63,300 nt of DNA from an uncultured beta proteobacterium (GTDB taxonomy: Bacteria > Pseudomonadota > Gammaproteobacteria > Burkholderiales > Burkholderiaceae_C), in the NCBI GenBank assembly GCA_903853895.1, contig CAINUX010000001.1, positions 1 through 63,300 on the forward strand, given 5' to 3'. The notes under the pieces were generated by a model. The model saw only the letters and a list, made by a program, of their open reading frames with translations. It made no database searches and was not told where the DNA came from. Below, piece by piece: positions 53,463 to 63,300 of the stretch. Position 1 is the first letter of the stretch, and each line of letters opens with the position of its first letter. A program made the position numbers and the translations under genes.

Positions 53463-54266
53463 ATGATTTTAGCCAGTGCGCCCCCTCTCAGCCTGATTTT
53501 GTCGGTTTTGGCCGCTGCTGCCTACGCGTGGCCCGCCGTGCGGACGACTCACCTGGACGAACGCGGCGCACGCGTTTGGGTTGCGCTGGCGTGGCTGATG
53601 CACGGCGCAGTGTTGACGATCACGCTCCTGGGAGAACACCCGTATTTTGGCTTTGCCCCGGCCATGTCGGTCACGGCCTGGCTGGTGGCTGCCGTCTATG
53701 CGGTGGAGAGCCAGATCTATCCCCAATTGCCAACCCGGTGGACACTGTGCGTAGTGGGTGCAGTGGCCGTACTGGCGGCGTTCTTCTTTCCCGGCAATCC
53801 CATGCCGGTGACGGCATCCGCCTGGCTGGCGCTGCACTTGGCCTTTGGTGTGGCCTGTTACGGCCTGTTTGGGATCGCGGTCGTTCATGCCTGGTTCATG
53901 ACCCGCGCCGAGGCGCGCATCCGCCATGCGGAAGACCCGCACAGTGGATTGCCGTTATTGACACTGGAGCGACTGACCTACCGCTTTGTGACTGCCGGAT
54001 TTGTGCTGCTCAGCGCCACACTGATGGCCGGCGTCCTCTTTGGTGAATCCTTGTATGGCCATGGGCACGCCTGGCGCTGGGACCACAAGACGATCTTCTC
54101 GTCCCTGGCCTGGTTGACGTTTGCCATCCTGCTGATTGGGCGGTCCACATTGGGGTGGCGCGGCAAACGGGCCGTCAGTGTTCTGTATGTAGGCTCCGCA
54201 TTCCTGTTGCTGGCCTACGTGGGTTCGCGCTTCGTGACGGAAATCCTTTTGGGACGTGCACTGTGA
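53463..54266 (+). CDS. cytochrome c assembly (CcsA/YpjD-like) membrane protein
   Basis: 267 residues, about eight membrane helices, of the CcmC/CcsA/YpjD family. Conserved His positions occur in ALHLAFGVACYGLFGIAVVHAWF and YGHGHAWRWDHKTIFSSLAWLTFAILL (the shortened tryptophan-rich motif). In Pseudomonas and Burkholderiales the gene lies between ffh and pilS as here and is annotated as an inner-membrane protein YpjD/CorE-like; heme handling is inferred from the family. Its stop overlaps the next GTG start by 4 bases (GTGA), beginning a five-gene operon through ampD. Confidence 0.87.
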   Translation: MILASAPPLSLILSVLAAAAYAWPAVRTTHLDERGARVWVALAWLMHGAVLTITLLGEHPYFGFAPAMSVTAWLVAAVYAVESQIYPQLPTRWTLCVVGAVAVLAAFFFPGNPMPVTASAWLALHLAFGVACYGLFGIAVVHAWFMTRAEARIRHAEDPHSGLPLLTLERLTYRFVTAGFVLLSATLMAGVLFGESLYGHGHAWRWDHKTIFSSLAWLTFAILLIGRSTLGWRGKRAVSVLYVGSAFLLLAYVGSRFVTEILLGRAL

Positions 54267-54490
54267 AATTTTTGTTGGTATTTCTGGTGGTGCTGGTCAT
54301 TGCGTGGCGCTGGCGGTCCTGGCGCGAAGCCGGGCAATTGGCAGTCAAGCGCAAAAAACCGGTTGTGCCCGACGCGACGACCATGATCGCCTGCCACCAA
54401 TGTGGTGTCCATCTGCCAGCTGGTGAGGCAATTGTCGGGGCACAGGGCAGCTATTGCAGTGTGGCCCACCGATTGAGCGTGGAGCCCTGA
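54263..54490 (+). CDS. PP0621-like small zinc-ribbon membrane protein (75 aa)
   Basis: From GTG 54263: one N-terminal membrane span (KFLLVFLVVLVIAWRW), a basic linker, and a CHQCGVHLPAGEAIVGAQGSYCSVAH segment with Cys/His spaced like a small zinc-binding fold. This matches the short proteins of the PP0621 group found between ccsA-like and pilS genes in beta- and gammaproteobacteria; the function is unknown. Start and stop are joined to the neighbours (GTGA overlap before, TGA directly followed by the pilS ATG), so it is translationally coupled. Confidence 0.82.
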   Translation: MKFLLVFLVVLVIAWRWRSWREAGQLAVKRKKPVVPDATTMIACHQCGVHLPAGEAIVGAQGSYCSVAHRLSVEP

Positions 54491-56248
54491 ATGGCGCACG
54501 CTGCGCCGGTTTCGTCGTGGTTTGACCCCAACACAACGGATCCGCAAGCGGTCCGCTCAGAGGACTCACAGGAGATGCTTCGGCAGTGGCAGGGGTTCAT
54601 GACTGCGCGGCTGGTGCTCGGTCTGGTGTTGGTAGCCCTGCAAACCGCTCTCTACTTAACCGGCACATCCCACAGCAAGACACAGATTGGTATCAGTGCG
54701 GCCTACCTGGCTGGCACACTGGCCAGCAAGTTGCTCATACGGCCCCGCCCTTTGGGCCAATCCTTCAACCGGGTCTGGGGTGCGCTGGTCGGGCTGGACC
54801 TGTTGACCTTCTCGGTGCTGCAAATGCTGCAGACCGGCGCTGGCAGTTCCATCAACTACACCCCCCTCTTTGCGCTGCCGATACTGGTCGCATCCGTGCT
54901 GGGGTCCATGCGCCTGGCGCTGGGCACCGCCGCTGGCATTACCGTGCTTATGTTGGTGGAAGCGTCGCTGTCCTACTTGAAAGGTCCGACAGATGTCACG
55001 CCCTATTTTGCGCAGTCCGCCCTCAGTGGCGTAGGCTATTTTGCAATTGCGTGGCTATCCAATCAACTGTCGACCCGGTTGGCCAACGAAGCCCAGCGCG
55101 CACGACAAAGCCAGCTGGCAGCCAGCATGCAGCGCCAAGTGAACGAACTGGTTATCGAGTCCTTGCCCGATGGCGTATTGGTCGTCGATGAAAAAGGTTG
55201 CGTGCGCGCCGCCAATCCGGCGGCCCGGCAAATGCTGGGTTCACAGCAGAACCAGGGCTCCCCCATTTTCGATCTGAAGGACGAAGCGGGATGGCGGCCT
55301 CTTCTCAACCTGACGCGGCTGAGTATGGGTACCGGACTCAGCCATGAGGAAGATGTCACGATCCGCCATGGCACCGATGGCCCGCGGCGACTGCACGCCC
55401 GCACACGCCTGGCCGCGCCCAACGGCCACGCGGGCGAGAGCCTGTGCGTTCTCTTTTTGCAGGATCAGCGCGAGCTGGAGGCCCGGGTACGGACCGAACG
55501 CATGGCGGGCATGGGCCGCCTGTCCACCGCCGTAGCACACGAAATCCGCAATCCGCTGTCGGCCATCACGCAGGCCAACGCACTGCTGGACGAAGACCTG
55601 AGTGACCCTAAACAGAAAAAGTTGACAGAGATGGTCAGCCAGAACGCCAAGCGGCTCGAAAAAATTGTCAACGATATATTGAACGTCTCCAGAGTCCAGC
55701 CCTACGATCAAACCCATCTGATCCCACCCATAGCGCTGGATGCAGCCACTCACCGAATATGCGGCGACTGGGCCACACAAACCGCCAGCCTGCAGCGGCT
55801 GACCGTGCATGCCGGAGACCAGACGATCGGTGTGCGGTTTGATACGGAGCATCTCCGTCGGGTCCTGGTCAATTTGCTGGACAACGCGCGCCGCCATACC
55901 GACGAAGGAACCGATACGATCCAGGTTTACATCAGCGGTAGTGACGCCCAACATGCAACTGTTTCGATCTGGAGCAATTCGCCCCCCATGGACCAGTCGG
56001 TAGAACGCCACCTGTTTGAACCGTTCTTTTCTTCGGACAGCCGATCCAGTGGTCTGGGCCTGTACATTTGCAGAGAGTTGTGTGAACGCCATGACGCATC
56101 TCTGGTTTACCAACGCACCACGCGCGATGCAAGTGGGCAGCCTTGTGAGGGCAATGAGTTTGTGATCACCCTGCGACGCGTCGATCCCACGGATAATCCC
56201 TCCTCAGCAGACAACACCTCGACACCATGGCAACCCACGCTGTACTGA
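54491..56248 (+). CDS. pilS: PilS sensor histidine kinase
   Basis: 585 residues. Six membrane helices (about 35-200), a PAS-type domain (VIESLPDGVLVVDEKGCVRAANPAARQMLG), the phosphorylation helix VAHEIRNPLSAITQANALLDE (His about 345), and an ATPase with NLLDNARRHTDEG and SSGLGLYICRELCERH. The conserved G1 loop is short. PilS controls PilR, and with it pilA and type IV pilus synthesis. It begins at the base after the previous stop and overlaps pilR by 22 bp. Together with the pil-chp operon at 14.6-24.2 kb it shows that type IV pilus control is split over two loci in this window. Confidence 0.93.
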   Translation: MAHAAPVSSWFDPNTTDPQAVRSEDSQEMLRQWQGFMTARLVLGLVLVALQTALYLTGTSHSKTQIGISAAYLAGTLASKLLIRPRPLGQSFNRVWGALVGLDLLTFSVLQMLQTGAGSSINYTPLFALPILVASVLGSMRLALGTAAGITVLMLVEASLSYLKGPTDVTPYFAQSALSGVGYFAIAWLSNQLSTRLANEAQRARQSQLAASMQRQVNELVIESLPDGVLVVDEKGCVRAANPAARQMLGSQQNQGSPIFDLKDEAGWRPLLNLTRLSMGTGLSHEEDVTIRHGTDGPRRLHARTRLAAPNGHAGESLCVLFLQDQRELEARVRTERMAGMGRLSTAVAHEIRNPLSAITQANALLDEDLSDPKQKKLTEMVSQNAKRLEKIVNDILNVSRVQPYDQTHLIPPIALDAATHRICGDWATQTASLQRLTVHAGDQTIGVRFDTEHLRRVLVNLLDNARRHTDEGTDTIQVYISGSDAQHATVSIWSNSPPMDQSVERHLFEPFFSSDSRSSGLGLYICRELCERHDASLVYQRTTRDASGQPCEGNEFVITLRRVDPTDNPSSADNTSTPWQPTLY

Positions 56249-57708
56249 GCAATGCGCAGATCCTGGTCATCGACGATGAGCCCGATTTGCGCACGCTATA
56301 TGAACTCACGCTCTTACGCGAAGGCTATCGTGTCGATACGGCGGGTACTGTGCAAGAGGCCCTGCAACTGCTGAACGCACAGCGCTTTGATGTTGTCATC
56401 ACCGACATGCGCCTGCCCGATGGGCTGGGAATCGAAATCCTGACCCACATGAAGACGCAGCAACGCACCGAGCGCAGCATCGTCATCACGGCGCACGGTT
56501 CGGCCGAAAACGCGGTGGAGTCACTCAAGGCCGGCGCGTTTGACTACCTGACCAAGCCGGTTGATCTGAAGCAATTTCGCACCGCTATCGCATCAGCGGT
56601 ACTGGGCACCACGTCAAAACCCGGACCATCGCGCCGGGCAACCGACGCCCGCCTGACGCAAGTCGCCGCGTCCAGCTCGCAGGGCGAACTGGCCTTATCT
56701 CGTCTGGCCGGTGACTCTGCAGTGATGCGCAGCGTCAAGGAACGCATTGTCAAAGTGTCGCGCAGCATGGCCCCGGTGCTCATCCAGGGCGAATCGGGCA
56801 CCGGCAAGGAACTGGTCGCCTGCGCCCTGCACGCCACCAGCCACCGCGCGGCGGGGCCTTGGGTCGCGGTGAATTGCAGTGCGATACCGGAGAATTTGCT
56901 GGAGACCGAGTTCTTTGGCGCAAAAAAGGGGGCCTATACCGGGTCGGTGCATGATCGCGAAGGATTCTTTCAGGCCGCAAAAGGCGGCACGCTGTTTCTG
57001 GATGAAATCGGCGACCTGCCTCTGGCGATGCAATCCAAGCTGCTACGCGCCATTCAAGAGCGCTGCGTGCGCCCGGTAGGCTCAAACCAGGAAGAACCGG
57101 TGGACGTTCGCATCGTAAGTGCCACACACAAGGATTTGCCCGCCGAGGTTGTGGCTGGTCGTTTCCGCCAGGACCTCTTTTACCGGCTCAATGTCATCGA
57201 CATCGTCATCCCGCCGCTGCGGGAGCGCTGCGATGACCTGCCCGCTCTATGTCACGCGTTGCTGGCGCGGATTGCCGAAGAGTCGCAGATGTCGGTGCCC
57301 ACGCTCGCGGCGGGCACCGTTGAACAACTTGCACGCTTGCCCTTGCATGGCAATGTACGGGAGCTTGAAAACCTTCTGCACCGCGCAGTTGCATTGTGTG
57401 ACGGCGATGAACTTCAGCTTGCAGACTTCCAATCCTCGTCCAGCGGTCCTGTTCCCTTGGATGTACGGCAGCCAGACAACCCCATTGAGCCAACCATACC
57501 CGTCGGGCAAAGTGACATCCGCTTGCCCACGGACTTGCAGGGCCACCTGGACCAGCAGGAGCGCGAGATTCTCATCAAGAGTCTGCGCGAAACTGGGTTC
57601 AACCGAACGTTGGCGGCATCGCGCCTGGGTTTGAGCCTGCGCCAGATCCGCTATCGCATCGCTCGACTAAAAATTGATGTCCCTCGAGACGAGGACGCCG
57701 ATGAATGA
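56227..57708 (+). CDS. pilR: PilR sigma54-dependent response regulator
   Basis: 493 residues: receiver (acidic DDE 16-18, phospho-acceptor D60, K110), AAA+ domain with GESGTGKE (188-195), sigma54-contact loop GAYTGS (235-240), Walker B GTLFLDEIGDLP and VRPVGSNQEEPVDVRIVSATHKDL, and a Fis-type HTH (LRETGFNRTLAASRLGLSLRQIRYRIARL). PilR is the activator of pilin transcription. The contact loop departs from the usual GAFTGA: Tyr at position 3 occurs in PilR proteins, but Ser at the last place is uncommon. It overlaps ampD by 8 bases at its end. Confidence 0.93.
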   Translation: MATHAVLSNAQILVIDDEPDLRTLYELTLLREGYRVDTAGTVQEALQLLNAQRFDVVITDMRLPDGLGIEILTHMKTQQRTERSIVITAHGSAENAVESLKAGAFDYLTKPVDLKQFRTAIASAVLGTTSKPGPSRRATDARLTQVAASSSQGELALSRLAGDSAVMRSVKERIVKVSRSMAPVLIQGESGTGKELVACALHATSHRAAGPWVAVNCSAIPENLLETEFFGAKKGAYTGSVHDREGFFQAAKGGTLFLDEIGDLPLAMQSKLLRAIQERCVRPVGSNQEEPVDVRIVSATHKDLPAEVVAGRFRQDLFYRLNVIDIVIPPLRERCDDLPALCHALLARIAEESQMSVPTLAAGTVEQLARLPLHGNVRELENLLHRAVALCDGDELQLADFQSSSSGPVPLDVRQPDNPIEPTIPVGQSDIRLPTDLQGHLDQQEREILIKSLRETGFNRTLAASRLGLSLRQIRYRIARLKIDVPRDEDADE

Positions 57709-58297
57709 ACTGGGGCCGGCAGACGTTGCCACCTGGGATAGAGGTTGGTACCGTTTTGCGCGGCGAGAACCTTCGCCCAATTTTGGTCCCAGGCCAACTG
57801 ACACCGCTATCGATCTGATCGTTTTGCATTCGATCAGCCTGCCGCCCGGCGTCTACGGTGGCGCCCAGGTACAGGCGCTATTCACCAACCAGCTCAACTG
57901 GGACGAGCACCCCTACTTCAAGAAGATGGAAGGACTCAAGGTGTCGGCCCATTTCTATATCCAGCGCACTGGATACATCTGGCAGTTTGTCAGTTGTGAC
58001 GACCGCGCCTGGCATGCTGGCACTTCGCAGTACAGGGGCCGCGTCAACTGCAATGACGACTCCATTGGCATCGAACTGGAAGGGTTGGAAGGTGACAACT
58101 TCGAACCGGCCCAGTACGCAGCACTTGCAGCGCTATGTCCCGCGCTGGGCCAACGTTATCCGATTACCCATATTGCAGGACATGAGCACATCGCTCCCGG
58201 CCGAAAAGCAGACCCCGGTCCTGGGCTGGACTGGAACCTGTTGCATAGAAAACTGGGGCGAACGGATTGGTGTTTTCCCGAAGGTGTGTTGAAGTAG
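57701..58297 (+). CDS. ampD: 1,6-anhydro-N-acetylmuramyl-L-alanine amidase AmpD
   Basis: 198 residues from ATG 57701, in a frame overlapping the pilR end by 8 bp. Zinc amidase fold: IDLIVLHSISLPPG with the first His ligand, VSAHFYIQRTGYIWQFV, AWHAGTSQYRGRVNCNDDSIGIELEG with His and the catalytic Glu, and HIAGHEHIAPGRKADPGPGLDWNLL with the last His and Asp ligand. It is a cytoplasmic muropeptide-recycling enzyme; loss typically derepresses AmpC in species with AmpR. It is the last gene of the ccsA-like/PP0621-like/pilS/pilR/ampD operon. Confidence 0.95.
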   Translation: MNELGPADVATWDRGWYRFARREPSPNFGPRPTDTAIDLIVLHSISLPPGVYGGAQVQALFTNQLNWDEHPYFKKMEGLKVSAHFYIQRTGYIWQFVSCDDRAWHAGTSQYRGRVNCNDDSIGIELEGLEGDNFEPAQYAALAALCPALGQRYPITHIAGHEHIAPGRKADPGPGLDWNLLHRKLGRTDWCFPEGVLK

Positions 58298-58567
58298 TCT
58301 GGCCCCTGACGGGTGCGCTGTGCAACATGAAAGCACTGCTGAATGCCGCATCGTAGCCATGGACGAGGCTCCCAAAGCCGTTGCCCCATGCGGTTTCTCC
58401 GCGCAAATGCCTTGGTAAACCCCGCCAATACTAGGCCTTCAACTGCGAACCGCCAGCCGGCAAGGCTCACACGCAACAACTCGATTTGAACCACAAGCTC
58501 GCGTCAATAGCGGCATGCGCCAGCACATTTTGCGCATCGGCGTCGACCTGACTGGATTTGTCCCAGT

Positions 58568-58583
58568 ACACTACCGGTAGTGG
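58568..58583. promoter_or_regulatory. NrdR box 1
   Basis: ACACTACCGGTAGTGG, a palindrome close to the NrdR consensus ACACTATATATAGTGT. A second box starts 32 bp downstream, so the two centres are three helical turns apart, the arrangement typical of NrdR operators. Confidence 0.85.
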
Positions 58584-58584
58584 C

Positions 58585-58613
58585 TTGCAAGCACACCAGA
58601 CACCATATATAGT
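58585..58613 (+). promoter_or_regulatory. sigma70-type promoter of nrdA
   Basis: TTGCAA (58585-58590), 17-bp spacer, TATAGT (58608-58613). The -35 lies between the two NrdR boxes and the -10 inside box 2, so NrdR binding would block polymerase. Confidence 0.75.
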
Positions 58614-58615
58614 GT
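58600..58615. promoter_or_regulatory. NrdR box 2
   Basis: ACACCATATATAGTGT matches the NrdR consensus at 15 of 16 positions and overlaps the -10 element. Confidence 0.9.
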
Positions 58616-58713
58616 GCAATGTCTTCTCCGTCCTTTCGATAATTGCATATCGCAGGACGTTCGCAGCGTACCGACAAGCTCCCAAAAAATATATTGATTA
58701 CGACGAGGAATCC

Positions 58714-61638
<2,925 letters not shown>

Positions 61639-61644
61639 TGCATG

Positions 61645-61704
61645 CATGCACTTCGTCGCCAATGCGATGCTATGGAACAACACATATCCGCGGTGAAGTG
61701 CATG
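61645..61704 (+). promoter_or_regulatory. long-range inverted repeat in the nrdA-nrdB gap
   Basis: CATGCACTTC (61645-61654) and GAAGTGCATG (61695-61704) are perfect 10-bp complements 40 bases apart in the 119-bp gap. In the transcript they can form a stem between the two coding regions, a possible processing or stability element. Confidence 0.45.
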
Positions 61705-61757
61705 ATTACTTTTCATTTCATTTCACTGCTCTCATAATCCGCTGATTGGAATTATTT

Positions 61758-62891
61758 ATGTTGACCTGGGACGAAGAAGTCAAGCCCACATCGCTAGCCA
61801 AATTTGCGTTCACGCCGTCGGAAAACCCGCCGGTCGAGCGGGCGCAAAACTCCCCCATAAAGTCCAGCGTCCCCGTGCGCATGAAAGCGTCGGACAAGCG
61901 CATCATCAATGGCAAGACCGACGTCAACCAGTTGGTGCCATTCAAGTACAAGTGGGCCTGGGAAAAGTATCTGGCGAGCTGTGCCAACCACTGGATGCCC
62001 CAAGAGGTCAACATGACGCGTGACATCGCGTTGTGGAAAGATCCAAACGGCCTGACTGAAGACGAGCGCCGCATCATCAAGCGCAACCTCGGTTTCTTTG
62101 TCACCGCCGACTCACTTGCAGCCAACAACATTGTGTTGGGGACCTATCGCCACATCACGGCCCCCGAGTGCCGCCAGTTTTTACTGCGACAGGCGTTTGA
62201 AGAAGCCATCCACACCCACGCCTACCAGTACATCGTGGAGTCGCTGGGGCTGGATGAGAGCGAAATCTTCAACGCCTACAACGAGGTGCAGTCGATTCGG
62301 GACAAGGACCAGTTCCTGATTCCTTTCATCGAAGCCATCATGGACCCACACTTCCATACCGGCACGCCGGAGGCGGACCAGACCCTGCTGAAGTCATTGA
62401 TAGTGTTCGCCTGTCTGATGGAAGGTTTGTTCTTCTACGTCGGCTTCACGCAAATCCTGGCCATGGGCCGTCAAAACAAGATGACCGGAGCCGCCGAGCA
62501 GTACCAGTACATCCTGCGCGACGAGTCCATGCATTGCAACTTTGGCATCGACTTGATCAACCAGCTCAAGCTGGAAAATCCCCAGTTGTGGACGGCCGAG
62601 TTCAAGGCCGAGATCAAGGGTCTGTTTGAGACCGCGGTCGAATTGGAATACCGTTACGCCGAAGACACCATGCCACGCGGCGTGCTGGGCATGAATGCGT
62701 CGATGTTCAAGGGCTATTTGCGCTATATCGCCAACCGTCGGGCCACCCAAATCGGCCTGGAAACCCTGTTCCCCAACGAGGAAAACCCTTTCCCCTGGAT
62801 GAGCGAGATGATTGACCTGAAGAAGGAACGTAACTTCTTCGAGACCCGTGTTATTGAGTACCAGTCGGGCGGGGCGCTGTCCTGGGACTGA
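61758..62891 (+). CDS. nrdB: ribonucleoside-diphosphate reductase, beta chain
   Basis: 377 residues from ATG 61758 (a TTG at 61746 would add four). Di-iron and radical motifs: [36 protein letters not shown] with Glu, His and the radical Tyr, [14 protein letters not shown] and [15 protein letters not shown] with the second Glu/His set. The C-terminus, needed for binding NrdA, ends [10 protein letters not shown]. It follows nrdA after 119 bp and is presumably co-transcribed. Ten residues near the start ([12 protein letters not shown]) are variable. Confidence 0.96.
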   Translation: MLTWDEEVKPTSLAKFAFTPSENPPVERAQNSPIKSSVPVRMKASDKRIINGKTDVNQLVPFKYKWAWEKYLASCANHWMPQEVNMTRDIALWKDPNGLTEDERRIIKRNLGFFVTADSLAANNIVLGTYRHITAPECRQFLLRQAFEEAIHTHAYQYIVESLGLDESEIFNAYNEVQSIRDKDQFLIPFIEAIMDPHFHTGTPEADQTLLKSLIVFACLMEGLFFYVGFTQILAMGRQNKMTGAAEQYQYILRDESMHCNFGIDLINQLKLENPQLWTAEFKAEIKGLFETAVELEYRYAEDTMPRGVLGMNASMFKGYLRYIANRRATQIGLETLFPNEENPFPWMSEMIDLKKERNFFETRVIEYQSGGALSWD

Positions 62892-62934
62892 TTGACCGTA
62901 TGTATTTTCGAATTTCATCTCACCACCAACAGGC

Positions 62935-63028
62935 CACAGAGTCTGTGATGGTTAGGTGTCACCAAGTTCATGTGGCTGGGCAAGTGCCCAACCATATGAA
63001 TCGCTTCTTGCAAACAACTGGCAAGAAG
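62935..63028 (+). promoter_or_regulatory. three consecutive inverted repeats before the histone-like gene
   Basis: CACAGA-g-TCTGTG (62935-62947, perfect), then a 34-bp imperfect palindrome (62967-63000, 14 of 16 pairs, AG loop) whose core is TGGGCA/TGCCCA, then CTTCTTGC/GCAAGAAG (63004-63028, perfect 8-bp arms, 9-nt loop). The last ends 31 bases before the histone-like ATG. The long stem lacks a T-run, so it is not an ordinary terminator for nrdB; together they look like a structured leader. Confidence 0.6.
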
Positions 63029-63059
63029 TGCTCTTTGTAAATTGATCAAGGAGAAAATC

Positions 63060-63300
63060 ATGGCAACTGCAAAAAAACCGGCCCCAAAAAAGGCCGCTCC
63101 CGCAAAGAAAGCTGCACCAGCGAAAAAGGCTGCGCCAGCGAAAAAAGTAGCTGCTAAAAAAGCGGCCCCAGCCAAGAAAGCCGCTCCCGCTAAAAAGGTA
63201 GCAGCCAAAAAGGCAGCCCCAGCCAAGAAAGCCGCTCCCGCTAAAAAGGTAGCAGCCAAAAAGGCAGCCCCAGCCAAGAAAGCCGCTCCCGCTAAAAAGG
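63060..63300 (+). CDS. Lys/Ala/Pro-rich histone H1-like protein (3' end outside window)
   Basis: ATG 63060 with AGGAG 7 bases before it; the frame is open to the window edge (80 residues visible). Sequence MATAKKPAPKKAAPAKKAAP... consists almost only of Ala, Lys, Pro and Val, the pattern of the eukaryotic H1 tail and of bacterial HctB/AlpH-type nucleoid proteins. The mature region is built of a 17-residue (51-bp) unit, AAPAKKAAPAKKVAAKK, repeated in tandem from 63162. It should bind DNA nonspecifically. It lies 168 bp after nrdB behind three inverted repeats. Confidence 0.88.
   Translation, partial: MATAKKPAPKKAAPAKKAAPAKKAAPAKKVAAKKAAPAKKAAPAKKVAAKKAAPAKKAAPAKKVAAKKAAPAKKAAPAKK
63162..63300 (+). 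repeat. 51-bp in-frame tandem repeat in the histone-like gene
   Basis: Copies start at 63162, 63213 and 63264 (period 51 bp) and differ by single bases; the array runs past the window end. Each unit encodes 17 residues, so copy-number change alters the length of the basic tail without a frameshift. Confidence 0.9.

Larger units (their letters stand above)
58298..58713. other. 416-bp gap with the nrd promoter region
   Basis: The left part (58298-58567) holds no ORF, repeat or RNA fold that I can support. The right part carries the paired NrdR boxes, a sigma70-type promoter and a leader of about 95 nt before nrdA. Confidence 0.6.

Noticed and set aside
58558..58713. 52-codon N-terminal extension of nrdA
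   Set aside because: This stretch holds the NrdR boxes and promoter, and GAGGA lies 6 bases before ATG 58714.

Overview
The window looks like chromosomal DNA of a betaproteobacterium of the order Burkholderiales, most likely family Comamonadaceae (Rhodoferax/Polaromonas-like). This rests on gene order (algH-ruvX-pyrR-pyrB-pyrX-plsC; pilG-pilH-pilI-pilJ-chpA; ccsA-like/PP0621-like/pilS/pilR/ampD; nrdAB followed by a Lys/Ala/Pro histone-like gene), a PEP-CTERM protein, and a short interspersed repeat of a kind I associate with this family. I saw no phage, integrase, transposase, CRISPR array, rRNA or replication origin.

Layout. 0-9 kb: end of a VWA gene, tRNA-Arg, an ABC1/UbiB-like kinase, two bacteriohemerythrins, a divergent iron(III) ABC permease/ATPase pair around a Fur-like box, a universal stress protein, a lipoprotein aminopeptidase and a rhodanese. 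8.5-13.1 kb: a tight minus-strand pyrimidine operon that includes a dihydroorotase without its metal ligands. 13-24.4 kb: a DNA photolyase converging on the Pil-Chp twitching chemotaxis operon, headed by a rubredoxin gene. 24.5-31.4 kb: thiD, hemL, gmhA, purH, dusB-fis and a YqaA-type membrane protein. 31.4-39.3 kb: a regulatory island with a soluble sensor kinase divergent from a GlrR-type sigma54 activator, a PEP-CTERM protein, a globin, small exported proteins and a diguanylate cyclase. 39.4-53.4 kb: an oxidoreductase, ychF, a GGDEF membrane protein, a ubiH-like/dsbC/M61 peptidase cluster, an enoyl-CoA hydratase, tRNA-Met(CAU), miaB, an isolated nirS and ffh. 53.5-63.3 kb: the pilS-pilR operon, ampD, nrdA-nrdB behind paired NrdR boxes, and a truncated histone H1-like gene.

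Two structures stand out. First, three promoter regions in the 31-38 kb island share an 18-bp palindrome of the form TGTC-N10-GACA, a GTTGATTTYATTG block and a sigma54-like -24/-12 element. They flank the sigma54 activator gene, and TGTC-N10-GACA is the known site of E. coli GlrR, so a local GlrR regulon can be proposed directly from sequence. Its candidate targets are a small exported peptide plus the PEP-CTERM protein, a globin plus a small periplasmic protein, and a leader peptide plus a diguanylate cyclase.

Second, nine copies of a short repeat (17-nt imperfect palindrome, 17 variable bases, then CGAGGGC or close to it) keep exactly the same 34-nt register. Three copies lie inside genes and one supplies the hemL stop codon. 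Two copies continue into a third palindrome at an identical offset, giving a unit of about 90 bp.
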